From the NCBI RefSeq assembly GCF_001639295.1, contig NZ_LWMV01000160.1, forward strand, positions 1-61,197: a stretch of 61,197 nt of DNA, written 5' to 3'. Positions 28,521-41,459 of the stretch are shown here, in pieces. Made by a program: the position numbers and the translations under genes. Positions within the stretch are counted from its first letter, which is position 1. Each line of letters starts with the position of its first letter. Source of the stretch: Methanobrevibacter curvatus (GTDB lineage Archaea > Methanobacteriota > Methanobacteria > Methanobacteriales > Methanobacteriaceae). The notes beneath the pieces are model-generated. The model saw nothing but the letters and a program-made list of their open reading frames with translations, had not been told where the DNA came from and did no database searches.

Positions 28521-29227
28521 AGTAAATCCTCTTTTAATATCGCATTTGCTAGTTTTAAATCATGTGTATAAGTAATTTTAATATTTAAAGGCTCTCCATT
28601 AATTAAAAATACTTTTTCTCCCTTTTTAATAAATATATTGGCAGCATCAGTCAAAGTTTCCTTTTCATCATCTGAAAGTTCATTATATAACTTTTTTAGT
28701 TTTTTCAATGAAAAAGATTGAGGAGTTTGACCTTGGAATAACTTGTTTCTATTAGGAATTGAATCAATAAATTCGCCATTTGAGCTATTTACAATAGTGT
28801 CTGTTGCAGGAATTACAGTGTCACAGGCATCATGTATTTTACTATATTTAATATTTTCTTCTAAAATCCTATGACTTATAAAAGGACGAACCGCATCATG
28901 AGTTATAATCTTGTTATTATCATCAATACTGTAGTTAGTTTCTAGATAATCAACTGCTCGCATAATAGATTCATTTCGAGTATTTCCTCCTTTAATTACT
29001 ACAATTTTTTCAGTTTCTCCAATATACTGTCTTATTAAATCATTGGTATGATTTACCCAATTATTACTACAAGGAACTACAATTTTTTCAATTTTGTTAT
29101 TTACAAAAAATTTTTCAATGGTATGGATAATAATTGGTTTTTCACCTAGGAGTAAATATTGTTTTGGTTTTTTAGTATTACCCATTCTATTACCAATTCC
29201 TCCTGCTAAAATAGCTGCAAAAATCAC
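28517..29227 (-). CDS. tarI: Ribitol-5-phosphate cytidylyltransferase, TarI/IspD family
   Basis: 236 aa with IspD-family signatures: AAILAGGIGNRMG at residues 4-16, PKQYLLLGEKPIIIHT near 22, THDAVRPFISHRIL near 108 and FQGQTPQSF near 164. Archaea do not use the IspD (MEP) pathway, and the next gene is TarJ-like, so ribitol 5-phosphate rather than methylerythritol phosphate is the expected substrate. The product would be CDP-ribitol. The stop overlaps the downstream GTG. Confidence 0.8.
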   Translation of the reverse strand: MIFAAILAGGIGNRMGNTKKPKQYLLLGEKPIIIHTIEKFFVNNKIEKIVVPCSNNWVNHTNDLIRQYIGETEKIVVIKGGNTRNESIMRAVDYLETNYSIDDNNKIITHDAVRPFISHRILEENIKYSKIHDACDTVIPATDTIVNSSNGEFIDSIPNRNKLFQGQTPQSFSLKKLKKLYNELSDDEKETLTDAANIFIKKGEKVFLINGEPLNIKITYTHDLKLANAILKEDLL

Positions 29228-29428
29228 TACATCTCCTCCATACAGATTGTTAATGAATATATGATTTATTATAAAAATTAGATTTTTATTGATTAATAAG
29301 TATTTATTAATGTTTAATTTGATATTCTATTTATAATATATCTACTAATGAATTTAATATTAATTAAATACTAAATTTACTAATGAATTTAATATCATTT
29401 TAATATTATATTTAATAATGTATTTAAT

Positions 29429-30079
29429 TCAGATCCCTAATTTATGTAAATTTTTAATGGCTAGCTCTAAATCATTTTTTGTATCTATTTCATAAGCATC
29501 AACAATATGACACTTTAAGGGCAAATATTTTTTCAATGCTTCAAAAATATATCCATCATTTTCAGAAATTAAAATGTCTTTAAGGTATAAAATTCCTCCA
29601 AACTCATAATTTGATTTAATATTTCTTTGAAAATCTTGAACCATATTTTTAGACTCATCTATCGTTGCAAAAATAGTATCTTCCGTTTTAGCTTTTGTCA
29701 CTCCAATAAGAGATTCATTATTGCATTTTTCAATGAATTTCTCAAAATCATTTTTATTGAAAATAATATCTCCAAGAATTAATAAATAAGGTTCTTTAAG
29801 ATCTTTAACAGCTAAATATACGCTATATGCTGTAGAAGTAGTTCTAAAATCAGGATTTCTTATAAATGTTATATCCTCTCTAACTTTTTTCACATGTTCT
29901 ATTACTTTTTCTTCTTGAAATCCAACTACTATTCTAATGTCTTGAATGTCTTTTAAACGATCTAAATGATAATCAATTATTCTTTTATCGCCTACTTTTA
30001 CTAATCCTTTTGTAGTATTAAATCCTAGTCTTGACCCAACGCCTGCCATGATTATAACTGCATGTTTAATACTTTGCAT
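29429..30079 (-). CDS. Nucleotidyltransferase, LicC-like (sugar or choline phosphate)
   Basis: 216 aa of the NTP_transferase fold: AVIIMAGVGSRLGFNTTKGL near residue 7, IRIVVGFQEE near 49, YLLILGDIIF near 97 and VDAYEIDTKNDLELA near 193. It resembles phosphocholine cytidylyltransferases and other small surface-decoration activators, but the substrate cannot be read from sequence. It is co-oriented with the tarI-tarJ pair with about 200 bases between, and is probably part of the same glycan locus. Confidence 0.75.
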   Translation of the reverse strand: MQSIKHAVIIMAGVGSRLGFNTTKGLVKVGDKRIIDYHLDRLKDIQDIRIVVGFQEEKVIEHVKKVREDITFIRNPDFRTTSTAYSVYLAVKDLKEPYLLILGDIIFNKNDFEKFIEKCNNESLIGVTKAKTEDTIFATIDESKNMVQDFQRNIKSNYEFGGILYLKDILISENDGYIFEALKKYLPLKCHIVDAYEIDTKNDLELAIKNLHKLGI

Positions 30080-30489
30080 GAATTTTCCTCATAAATTATA
30101 ATATTCACTTAAATTATATTTATTTATCCACTTAAATTCAATATTAGATTAAGTATCTAGTTAAATATATATAAATTTTTCTAAATTTGAACATTATGTA
30201 AAGTTAAAAATTTTTATAATAATGATTTTTATAAAAATCATGAAATAATCTTTTGTATTCTGTATATCAATAAACTTTTTTCAATACAAAATTTATACTT
30301 TTTCTTAATTTGACACTAATTATTAATAAATATTTATAAATAATATTTATAAATAATATTATGAATAAGAAATAATAAATTATAATCTATAATATAATCT
30401 ATAATATAATAAGTTATACTATACTATAATAAATATAATAAATTTATAATAAAGAATGATAAAAAAATGAAAATATTTGGAGTTATATT
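30080..30489. promoter_or_regulatory. Divergent intergenic region with short A/T direct repeats
   Basis: It separates the minus-strand nucleotidyl genes from the plus-strand membrane glycosyltransferase. Words such as TTTATAAATAATA and AATCTATAATATAATCTATA are repeated at 30330-30430. Both divergent promoters must lie here. I see no gene. Confidence 0.4.
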
Positions 30490-32052
30490 GTGAAGATTAA
30501 ATATGAATACGATAAATTATTAGGAATTGGATTATCAATTATTAGTATAATAGCTTTTATATCAGTATTTTTTTATCTTAATAAAACAATGGGAATGGAT
30601 TCGCATTTTACACTATATAAAGTTGTTACATTACCATTTAATCAAATGATAAATCAGATTGTTATTGATGTTCATCCTCCATTGTACTATTTTATAGTTT
30701 ATTCAATATTTCAGGTTTTAACTTTTCTTAAAATTTCTTTTGATCCAATAATTGTAGGAAAAATATCTTCAATGATTCCTATTGGATTATTAGTAATATT
30801 TAGTTTAACTAAATTAAAAAAAGAATTTGGATGGTTATTTGCAGGTATTTTTTCAATATGTATGGCAACCTTACCTAATTTCATGTTTTATGGAACAGAA
30901 ATTAGAATGTACACATGGGGACTCTTATTTATAACATTATCATTCTTTTATGCTTACAAGATTACAAAAAATTCAAATTGGAAAAATTGGGCTTTACTAA
31001 TAATATTTTCAAGCTTAAGTCTTTATACACAATATACTACTGTAGAAATATTATTTGCTATATTTTTAGTACTGTTAATTTGGTTAAGCATTTATAATAG
31101 AAAAGGAATTAAAAAATGGTTTTTATCTTTAATTATCATAGCTGCTAGCTTTATACCATGGATTCCTACTTTAATATTCCAAATACAACATGGTGCTGCA
31201 AGTTGGATTGATCCCCCTTCATTACACTATTTAAAATATACACTAGCATTTATTTTTTCATCTAGTCATGAATTTTCTAAATCATCAATTTTACTGATAA
31301 TTGCTTTTCTAGTTTTAATAGTGTACTACATTTACACTACAAATAAGAATAATGAAACTAAAAAGTCCAAGACAAAAAAATTTTCAATAAAAAATTTAAT
31401 AAAAAAAGAAGATTTTCTCGCTATGGGGATCTTAGTTTTCATTTTATTCTTGATTATTGGAATTGTAGTTTCATATCTTATTGTTCCAAACTTTTTAGCA
31501 AGATACACTTTTTTATGTTTTGGTGTATTATGGTTATCTTTCACATATCTTTTAAGCAAAACATATAGCAAAAAAATAATTTTTATCCCAATAATAGTAA
31601 TTTTACTCTTATCCTCTGCTTGTGCTACAACATATTACATAGATAACCAAAAAAATAACCTAATTGCTTCAGAGGATTATGATTCATTTATTAAATCTAT
31701 AGACCACAATAATACTATAATAATTACAACTGTTAAAGATAGACAAAAAATCATCAATAGATATGGACCAGAACACCTAAGAGGAAATGCATACTTATAT
31801 CTTACAGAAAAATCGAAAGGGGCAAGTGAAAAAGCTATTTTAAGTAAGCAAATGCTACTGAAAAAAATTGGAGATGGATTAGATAATGATAAAACTATTT
31901 TTCTACTTACTACTAAAAAATATTCCAAAAAAGTTAGAAAAATATTGGAAAAGAATGGTTATAAACTAGTAAAATTTAAAAATATTCATAAAACTGGAGA
32001 TATACAGAAAAAATACCCTAAGATCATTTATAAAGTTGAAAAAAATAGTTGA
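30490..32052 (+). CDS. GT-C membrane glycosyltransferase (family 39-like)
   Basis: 520 aa, starting at GTG. About 11-12 hydrophobic segments span residues 10-390. A soluble C-terminal domain follows, rich in Lys (residues about 395-520). Loop 1 carries the acidic GMDSHFT near residue 37, and VIDVHPPLYYFI near 60 is the hallmark of GT39/PMT-type enzymes that use lipid-phosphate sugars outside the membrane. It would add a sugar to a lipid-linked glycan or a surface protein. Not assigned to a specific acceptor. Confidence 0.8.
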   Translation: MKIKYEYDKLLGIGLSIISIIAFISVFFYLNKTMGMDSHFTLYKVVTLPFNQMINQIVIDVHPPLYYFIVYSIFQVLTFLKISFDPIIVGKISSMIPIGLLVIFSLTKLKKEFGWLFAGIFSICMATLPNFMFYGTEIRMYTWGLLFITLSFFYAYKITKNSNWKNWALLIIFSSLSLYTQYTTVEILFAIFLVLLIWLSIYNRKGIKKWFLSLIIIAASFIPWIPTLIFQIQHGAASWIDPPSLHYLKYTLAFIFSSSHEFSKSSILLIIAFLVLIVYYIYTTNKNNETKKSKTKKFSIKNLIKKEDFLAMGILVFILFLIIGIVVSYLIVPNFLARYTFLCFGVLWLSFTYLLSKTYSKKIIFIPIIVILLLSSACATTYYIDNQKNNLIASEDYDSFIKSIDHNNTIIITTVKDRQKIINRYGPEHLRGNAYLYLTEKSKGASEKAILSKQMLLKKIGDGLDNDKTIFLLTTKKYSKKVRKILEKNGYKLVKFKNIHKTGDIQKKYPKIIYKVEKNS

Positions 32053-32161
32053 TTTTCCATTACAACTATTTTTTTATGTTAATTTTCTAAATTCAACTTT
32101 TAAATTCAACTGAATAAACTAATACATATGTTTATTAATTATTACTTATAATAATATTTTT

Positions 32162-33253
32162 ATGGTTAATTATAATAAAAGAGAATGGTGGATAGATTAT
32201 TCTAAGTTTATTGCTATTTTTCTTATAGTGGTTATTCATTTAATATATACATTTACAACTTTTGGAATAAAAACAGGATATGAAACACAGATGATATTAA
32301 AATTTGGATATTTATTCCATGTCCCTATATTTTACTTTGTTTCAGGATATCTTTATAAAGACATTCTTCCTAAAATAGCTATAAAAAAATATTTCAAACG
32401 ATTAATTGTTCCTTTTTTCTTTTTTGGCTTAATTGGGATTATTTTAACATTATTAACTTATATTAATTATCTTAATAATAAAAATATTATTTTTTATTTC
32501 TTTAAACTCTTATTCACATTGATCTTACAAAAATCTTCTATATACAATCCTAATGGAACAATATGGTTTTTATTGGCATTGTTTGAAGTCATAATTTTCT
32601 TTTCTTTAATTAATTCTAAGATTAAAAATAGCTACTCTGTAAAATTAAAAGAATTTTTTTCAATAAAAATTAAAAAAGAAATTTTAATTATTTTCATTAT
32701 AATTCTTTTAAATTTGATTCTATTTATCCTAAATTATTTTCATATAACCATATTTTTTTGTGTTGATGCAGCAATAATTGGATTGAGTTTTTTTTATACT
32801 GGTTACCTATTTAAAGCTAAAGGAATGATTGACTATTTTAAAAATAAAAAGAAAAATGTTTTATTCTTAGTGCTGTTTTTAATCATTGCTCTTTTATCTT
32901 ATGCATCACATTCATCTATTAAGTTTTATGCTGGGAAATGGACAGGAAATCTAATTTTTGCATATATTGGGTCATTTTCTGGTATTTTTCTGGTAGTTGC
33001 TTTTACAAATATTATCTCTAACATAAATAATAAGTTGATTTATCTTATTTCTATTAATACCTTGACAATAATGGGTTTAGAGAAATTTCTAAGGAGAGGA
33101 GTTACTTTTGCTTTAAATGGTATTTTTATAAAAATCCATCCACTTATTGGCTTATGTGTTATTACTTTCCTTATTTTACTAATATCTGTATTTGTTGCAA
33201 CTTTAATTAATAAATTTTATCCCAATTTAATTGGAAATCCACCCAATAAATAA
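32162..33253 (+). CDS. Membrane acyltransferase, Acyl_transf_3 family
   Basis: 363 aa with about ten transmembrane segments. The family start is clear: REWWIDYSKFIAIFLIVVIH, with the catalytic His at the end of helix 1. Also seen are FHVPIFYFVSGYLYKD and GTIWFLLALF. Such enzymes O-acetylate or otherwise acylate surface sugars. Its position between two glycosyltransferases supports modification of the same glycan. Confidence 0.85.
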   Translation: MVNYNKREWWIDYSKFIAIFLIVVIHLIYTFTTFGIKTGYETQMILKFGYLFHVPIFYFVSGYLYKDILPKIAIKKYFKRLIVPFFFFGLIGIILTLLTYINYLNNKNIIFYFFKLLFTLILQKSSIYNPNGTIWFLLALFEVIIFFSLINSKIKNSYSVKLKEFFSIKIKKEILIIFIIILLNLILFILNYFHITIFFCVDAAIIGLSFFYTGYLFKAKGMIDYFKNKKKNVLFLVLFLIIALLSYASHSSIKFYAGKWTGNLIFAYIGSFSGIFLVVAFTNIISNINNKLIYLISINTLTIMGLEKFLRRGVTFALNGIFIKIHPLIGLCVITFLILLISVFVATLINKFYPNLIGNPPNK

Positions 33254-33269
33254 TAAAAACATTGAACTG

Positions 33270-33335
33270 TATATTTGTTTTATATTTGCTTATATTTATT
33301 TCATATTTGTTTATATTGTTTTATATTTGTTTTAT
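33270..33335 (+). repeat. Short A/T tandem array, unit about TATATTTGTTT
   Basis: About six imperfect copies of TATATTTGTTT-like words at 10-11 base spacing lie between the acyltransferase and the next glycosyltransferase. They resemble the larger array at 42341-42480 and contain TATA-box-like cores. Confidence 0.6.
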
Positions 33336-33380
33336 TTAAACTCTGAATTAGTGAATATTATGATTAATCATGTGATTTAA

Positions 33381-34811
33381 ATGTTCTGGACAATAAGAAA
33401 AGAAAAAGGGAAGCTTAAAAATATTTATAAAATATATAAAGCAAGAAAAAAAATAAAAATCCTCAAGCTATTTGATGAAAGATACTATTTAAAAAAGTAC
33501 CCCCACATAAAGAAATCAAGATTAGATCCATTGACACATTATTTATACTATGGATATAAAGAAGGTAAACATCCTAACATGTACTTTGATGAAAAATATT
33601 ACTTAAAAAAGTATCCTGCAGTTAAAAAAGCTAAAATGAATCCTTTAATACATTATGCATTATATGGAAAAGAAGAAATGAAATATCCTAATGAAAAAAT
33701 AGAAAATATTAAATTTGACGAAAATTATTATCTAAAAAAGTATCCAGATGCTAAAAAATCAAAAGTAAATCCAGTAGAACACTACTTAGAATTTGGAGAA
33801 AAAGGAGGTAGATATCCCAATAGAGAAATAGAAATTTTAAATAATATTAATCCTAAAAAACCAAAATTAAAAAAAGACTTTAAAATATCCATAAAAATAC
33901 CTGTTCCAAAAAAATATTTCAAAGGTTGGGGAGATTACTACTTTTCATTATCATTAAAAAAAGAATTTGAAAAAAGAAATATTAAAACCGAAATTCATTT
34001 TATAGAAGAGTGGTATAAATCGAATTATGCAGATCTTGTTATAGTATTAAGAGGAATAACTCCATATATAACAAATAAAAATCAATATAACATAATGTGG
34101 AACATATCACATCCTGACATGGTAAGTAACAATGAGTATGAAGACTATGATTTAGTTTTCACTTGTTCTGAAACTTATACCAATGAATTAAAAGATAAAG
34201 TCAATGTTCCAGTTGAAACACTTTTACAATGCAGTGATGAGGAAATTTTCTTCCCAGAAAAGTCAAGTAAATACCAATCTGAACTATTATTTATTGCTAA
34301 CACAAGAAAAGTATTTAGAAAAATAATTAAAGATTTAGATTTAGATAAGAATTTAAATAAGAACTTAAATAAGGATTTAGATTATTTTAAATATAATATA
34401 AAAATCTATGGAAAAGGATGGGAAAATTTTATAGATAAAAAATACATATATGGTAAAAATATAGCTCACTCGGAATTAAATAAATATTACTCTTCATCAA
34501 AGATTCTTTTAAATGATCATTGGGAAGACATGGCAAAAAAAGGATTTGTATCCAATAGAATTTTTGATGGATTTGCTTCAGGAGCATTTATAATTTCAGA
34601 TAAAGTTAAAGACATGGATAAAATCTTTGGAGAGTCTATTGTAACTTATTCTAAAAAGGAAGAGCTTAATAAACTTATAGAATACTATTTAAATAATAAA
34701 AAAGAGAGAGAAAAGAATATTAAAAAAAATAGAGAAATTATTTTAAATAACCACTTGTTCAAACATAGAGTTGAATCAATTTTAGATTTTGTTCTAAAGA
34801 ATTGGGTTTAA
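33381..34811 (+). CDS. Glycosyltransferase with three N-terminal YYLKKYP repeats
   Basis: 476 aa. Residues about 25-150 hold three copies of a 40-residue unit (FDE-YYLKKYP, then NPL-HY, then YPN). These occur at the N-termini of some bacterial surface-polysaccharide glycosyltransferases, but their function is not established. The C-terminal half is a GT-B domain with NIMWNISHPDM, FIANTRKVFR, YGKGWENF, NDHWEDMAKKGFVSNRIFDG and a final FKHRVE, as in CgeB/Glyco_trans_1_2 proteins. It probably uses a nucleotide sugar to extend the locus glycan. An in-frame NLNKNLNKDL-type repeat near residue 320 looks like a recent slippage expansion. Confidence 0.8.
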   Translation: MFWTIRKEKGKLKNIYKIYKARKKIKILKLFDERYYLKKYPHIKKSRLDPLTHYLYYGYKEGKHPNMYFDEKYYLKKYPAVKKAKMNPLIHYALYGKEEMKYPNEKIENIKFDENYYLKKYPDAKKSKVNPVEHYLEFGEKGGRYPNREIEILNNINPKKPKLKKDFKISIKIPVPKKYFKGWGDYYFSLSLKKEFEKRNIKTEIHFIEEWYKSNYADLVIVLRGITPYITNKNQYNIMWNISHPDMVSNNEYEDYDLVFTCSETYTNELKDKVNVPVETLLQCSDEEIFFPEKSSKYQSELLFIANTRKVFRKIIKDLDLDKNLNKNLNKDLDYFKYNIKIYGKGWENFIDKKYIYGKNIAHSELNKYYSSSKILLNDHWEDMAKKGFVSNRIFDGFASGAFIISDKVKDMDKIFGESIVTYSKKEELNKLIEYYLNNKKEREKNIKKNREIILNNHLFKHRVESILDFVLKNWV

Positions 34812-34885
34812 ACAAAAACAGCATGATTAATAATTCTCCTTTAGTTTCTGTAGTAATATATTACCTAAAATTTATAACATATATA

Positions 34886-36444
34886 GTTTATATTGGAAAG
34901 TTTAAAAACAAATTATAAAATAATTATAATTTAGTTTTATACTGTTAAAATTGCATATTCTCACATATCTGCAATTAGTAAATCATTATTTTTATCAAAA
35001 ATAAATTTACCAATCCATTTTTTTGTAAATGATTTTTTATCTACATTTTCATAAAATAATCTTTCGAAATTTTCTATTAAAAATTCTTCATTCACAATAA
35101 ATTCTGTAGATAGTTCTTTTTTTATAGTTCTCCATACTTGTTAAATTGGATTAAGTTTAGGAGAGTATTTAGGTAAGTGTATAAGAGTTATGTTAAGATA
35201 TTTACAAGTTTCTTTTAGTGTTATTGCATGGTGAACAGGATAGTTATCTAGTACGACCACGGTTTCTATTTCTTGTTTAATTTGGCTTTCTAAAGGTTTT
35301 AAAAGTTCTTTATAGGCTATTTCTAATATTTCTTCAAGTTTCTTTTTATTTGCTTTTTCATATTTTTTTGACATTTTAGGTTTTTCTATGTATTTTTTTA
35401 AGTCTTTTATGATTATTTTTTTAGTTTTTTCAGGAAAAATGTGATTTAATACGATATTCATTAATTCTGAGTTATCAAATTCATTTTTTTCTAATTCTTC
35501 TATGATTTGAATAATTTTTAGTTGTTCATACTGTAATATTTCTGATAATCTGTTGATTAAGAAGTTATTTTTTGAATTTATAGTCTATTACTAAACTTTT
35601 TGCATATTGAATCCACTTTGTTTATATATAAATTATTAATTTAATGAAATTTATTAAGTAATTGACTATATTTGTAATAATTCTATAAAAAACTTTATCA
35701 TTTCTTTTTTTTTCGAGAGTTAGGTGGGAAACTTATGTATGACTTTCCATTTATGGATTGTACTCCTATTCCTGTTCTTGAAAATCTCATAGGGTTTTTC
35801 TTAAGTGTATTTTTTTCAGATATTTTGCAAATTGTTGTAGGTGAGTTAGAAAGGTTTTGGCAGGCTACTTGATCTAAAACAAATAGTTTACAGTTTTTTA
35901 GATTATAAAATCTTAGTTTTTTTTTAATATGATTTCTGCATCGTTAGGCATTTTAAAATATAAGATATAACCTTTTTTATAGGAATATCCTAGTTTTTTC
36001 ACTATTACAGGTATTCTGCTCGTTGAATAATCAATGTTGAATTCTTTTTTTATAATTTCATGAATTTTACGAGTGTTTAGAAAACTTTCGTTGATCATTA
36101 TTTCCTCTAGTTTTTTGAATTGTTCTTCAGTTAATTTAGCTTTACGCCCACCATTTTTGTATTTTAGGGTATAAATTTTCATATCCGCCTTCGTTCCATT
36201 CATCTAACCATCTATGTCCAGTAGATAATGCAATTTCCATTAATTCCACAGCTTCATCAACCGTTTTCCCGTTATACAAAAACCTGATAAAAAACAATTT
36301 TTTTAAAACATCAGCTTTCTGTTGATGTCTATTGATAAGTTTATTCAAACGAATTTTCTTAATACACTTTTTAGCTTTCTTTTGTATTTTATTTGCCACA
36401 AATATAATATGTTAAACATTGCTTTTAAGCTTTCCGATTTAAAC
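34886..36444 (-). mobile_element. Decayed IS630-like insertion sequence, second lineage
   Basis: Inverted termini: GTTTATATTGGAAAGTTTAA at 34886-34905 and, on the other strand from 36444, GTTTAAATCGGAAAGCTTAA. These match at 17 of 20. The 1.56-kb interior encodes one broken transposase on the minus strand. The right-end sequence is present again at 11641-11713 and both ends are echoed at 8702-8775, so this lineage has been mobile in this genome. Confidence 0.8.
34961..36399 (-). pseudogene. IS630-like transposase with several disruptions
   Basis: Reading down the minus strand. A helix-turn-helix (ELMEIALSTGHRWLDEWNEG) is cut by a frameshift near 36150 into KYKNGGRKAKLTEEQFKKL. The middle (36000-35640) carries LFVLDQVACQNL and TGIGVQSINGKSYISF. 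It breaks off near 35640, and after about 60 unexplained bases resumes as a long helical insertion. The catalytic end follows: ETVVVLDNYPVHHA, then PKYSPKLNPI, TAA at 35143-35141, then QVWRTIKKELSTEF, stopping at 34961. At least one frameshift, one internal break and one nonsense codon make it inactive. Confidence 0.75.
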
Positions 36445-36612
36445 AATACTTAAAAATAAATAACTAAACTTTAACACAAAAAATGTAAATAAACTTAAAA
36501 GTTTTTAGAGTGTTTCAATAGTTAATAATTCAAAAATAAAAATAAATTAATATTTAATATTAAATTTAAAATTTCTATAAACAATAATATAATTTTAATA
36601 ATTACTGATAAA

Positions 36613-38574
36613 ATGAGAAAATTTAAGCTAAAATCAAACTATAATCCATTAGGTGACCAACCAAAAGCTATTAATTCATTAGTTAATGGAATAAACAAGG
36701 GATTACATGAACAAACATTACTTGGTGTGACAGGTTCAGGTAAAACATTTACAATGGCTAATATTATAGAAAATGTTCAAAAGCCAACTTTAGTAATATC
36801 TCACAATAAAACTTTGGCTGCTCAACTTTATGAAGAATTTAAAGTGTTTTTTCCAGATAATGCAGTTGAATACTTTGTTAGTTATTATGATTACTATCAA
36901 CCTGAGGCATATGTCCCTAGAACAGATACATTTATAGATAAAGAAGCATCAATCAATGAAGAAATTGATATGATGAGACATTCTGCAACACAGTCTCTTC
37001 TTTCTCGTGATGATGTTATTGTAGTTAGTAGTGTGTCCTGTATTTATGGTATTGGCTCTCCTGATGACTATGGGGAATTTAAGCTATTTATTTCAAGAGG
37101 AGACATTATTTCTCGTGATGAAATACTTTCAAGATTAGTACATATGCAGTATGAGAGAAATGATATTCAATTTGCTCCAGGCCAATTTAGAGTTCGCGGA
37201 GATGTTGTTGAAATCCATCCAGTTCATGGTGAGGATCCAATAAGAATAGAGCTATTTGGGGATGAAGTTGATTCAATAGCTTATGTAAATAGAGTTACAA
37301 ATAAAAAAATTGAAGACTTAGAAAAAATAATGATTTATCCAGCAAAACACTTTGTTGTACCAGAAGAACGAATGAACCAAGCTCTTAAAGAGATTGGATT
37401 AGAATTAGACTCAAGATTAAAAGAATTAAATTCACAAAACAAACTTGTTGAAGCTCAAAGGTTGGAACAAAGAACAAAGTTTGATATAGAAATGTTAGGT
37501 GAAATGGGATATTGTCCAGGTGTTGAAAATTACTCACTTCATCTATCAGAAAGACAATGGGGAGAAATGCCATATACTTTACTTAAATATTTCCCAAAAG
37601 AATTTTTAACAATAATTGATGAATCTCATGTTACAGTTCCTCAAGTTAGGGGCATGTTTAATGGGGACAGATCAAGAAAGGAAACATTAGTTGAACATGG
37701 TTTTAGATTGCCTTCTGCTAAAGAAAATCGACCATTTATGTTTCATGAATTTGAAAAATCTGTTGATCAAGTATTGTATGTCTCAGCCACACCTGGTGAA
37801 TACGAGTTAAGTAGAAGCTCAAATATTGTAGAGCAAATTATAAGACCAACTGGTTTAGTTGATCCTAAGATTATTATTCGCCCAGTTAAAGGTCAAGTTG
37901 AAGATTTATTGTCTGAAGTTAGAATTAGAGCAGAAAAAAACCAAAGAGTTTTGGTCACAGCTCTTACAAAGCGAATGTCTGAAGATTTAACTGATTACTA
38001 TGCTAAAATAGGTGTTAAGGTTAGATATCTTCATTCAGAAATCGATACTTTAGAGAGAATTGAGATTATTGATGATTTAAGAAGAGGAGAATTTGATTGT
38101 TTAGTTGGTGTAAATCTCCTTAGAGAAGGATTAGATTTGCCTGAGGTTTCACTTGTAGCTATTTTAGATGCAGATAAAGAAGGGTTTTTAAGAAGTGAAA
38201 CATCTCTTATTCAGACAATTGGTAGAGCTGCAAGAAATGTTGATGGTCATGTTATAATGTATGTAGATGATATGACTGATTCTGTAAAAAAAGCCATTGA
38301 TATAACAAATAAACGAAGACAACTTCAGTTAGAATATAATAAAAAACACAATATAACTCCTAAATCTACAAAAAGAACTTTAAAACCAAAAGAAGAAAAC
38401 AATGAATCAAAAATAGCTAAAGGATTTGATATTAAGAAATTGAAAAAAGATGAATTAGAAATTCTTGCTATGGATTTAGAATCGGATATGAAAGAAGCTG
38501 CTCAAGAATTAGACTTTGAAAAAGCAGCTAAAATCCGTGATCAATTAATAATAATTAAAGGGATAATGAAATAA
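36613..38574 (+). CDS. uvrB: Excinuclease ABC subunit B
   Basis: 653 aa. Diagnostic features: Walker [11 protein letters not shown] (residues 36-45), [14 protein letters not shown] (the beta-hairpin that probes damage) near residue 91, DESH near 337, SATPGEYE near 393, [13 protein letters not shown] near 505, QTIGRAARN near 535, and a C-terminal UVR motif ([13 protein letters not shown]) that binds UvrC. It loads onto damaged DNA with UvrA for nucleotide excision repair. Methanobacteriales hold this bacterial pathway, presumably by ancient transfer. uvrA lies 8 kb downstream; no uvrC is in the window. Confidence 0.97.
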   Translation: MRKFKLKSNYNPLGDQPKAINSLVNGINKGLHEQTLLGVTGSGKTFTMANIIENVQKPTLVISHNKTLAAQLYEEFKVFFPDNAVEYFVSYYDYYQPEAYVPRTDTFIDKEASINEEIDMMRHSATQSLLSRDDVIVVSSVSCIYGIGSPDDYGEFKLFISRGDIISRDEILSRLVHMQYERNDIQFAPGQFRVRGDVVEIHPVHGEDPIRIELFGDEVDSIAYVNRVTNKKIEDLEKIMIYPAKHFVVPEERMNQALKEIGLELDSRLKELNSQNKLVEAQRLEQRTKFDIEMLGEMGYCPGVENYSLHLSERQWGEMPYTLLKYFPKEFLTIIDESHVTVPQVRGMFNGDRSRKETLVEHGFRLPSAKENRPFMFHEFEKSVDQVLYVSATPGEYELSRSSNIVEQIIRPTGLVDPKIIIRPVKGQVEDLLSEVRIRAEKNQRVLVTALTKRMSEDLTDYYAKIGVKVRYLHSEIDTLERIEIIDDLRRGEFDCLVGVNLLREGLDLPEVSLVAILDADKEGFLRSETSLIQTIGRAARNVDGHVIMYVDDMTDSVKKAIDITNKRRQLQLEYNKKHNITPKSTKRTLKPKEENNESKIAKGFDIKKLKKDELEILAMDLESDMKEAAQELDFEKAAKIRDQLIIIKGIMK

Positions 38575-39046
38575 AGGTTAATTATTTATTGTTCTGATAA
38601 TGCTACTTTAATGATTATTTAATAGCTGTTGTAATAATCATGTACATTGTTTTCATTATAACATTAATGTTAATTTTATATGGTGTTTTGAAGTCCATGA
38701 AATTTTGACTTTAATACAATATTTTTTTATAGTTTTTATGGGATATAATTTGTGAAAATTAAAAATACAATTTAATAATTATTTTGAATGAATTTAAAGA
38801 CATTACAAACCTATATTTAATAACAAAAGATGTAATGTATTCCAATAATAATAACATTTTTAAACCTACTTATTTAATCAATTATGTTGATAATTTGCAT
38901 TTTTTTAATTTCTCAAAATAATAGAAAGTTATATAAGATATAAAACCATAATTTACTTTTATATGTATAATTAATTTATATAAATATCTAACTCATAAAC
39001 TAACTAATTTATGTAGTGTAATCTTATATTATTTTGAGGTGAAAAA
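38575..39046 (+). promoter_or_regulatory. Intergenic region with promoter of the pseudomurein hydrolase
   Basis: TTTATATAAA at 38975-38984 is a good archaeal TATA box, implying a transcript start near 39008. GAGGTGA at 39036-39042 is a strong ribosome site. The first 350 bases after uvrB hold nothing I recognise. Confidence 0.6.
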
Positions 39047-41365
<2,319 letters not shown>

Positions 41366-41422
41366 ATTTTTACTTTTTATTTAGTTTAGTCCTATTACTC
41401 AAAAAGTGTGACATACAATTCA

Positions 41423-41454
<32 letters not shown>

Positions 41455-41459
41455 TTATA

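Noticed and set aside
28517-29227. IspD of the MEP isoprenoid pathway
   Set aside because: Archaea make isoprenoids by the mevalonate route, and the gene is translationally coupled to a TarJ-like reductase.
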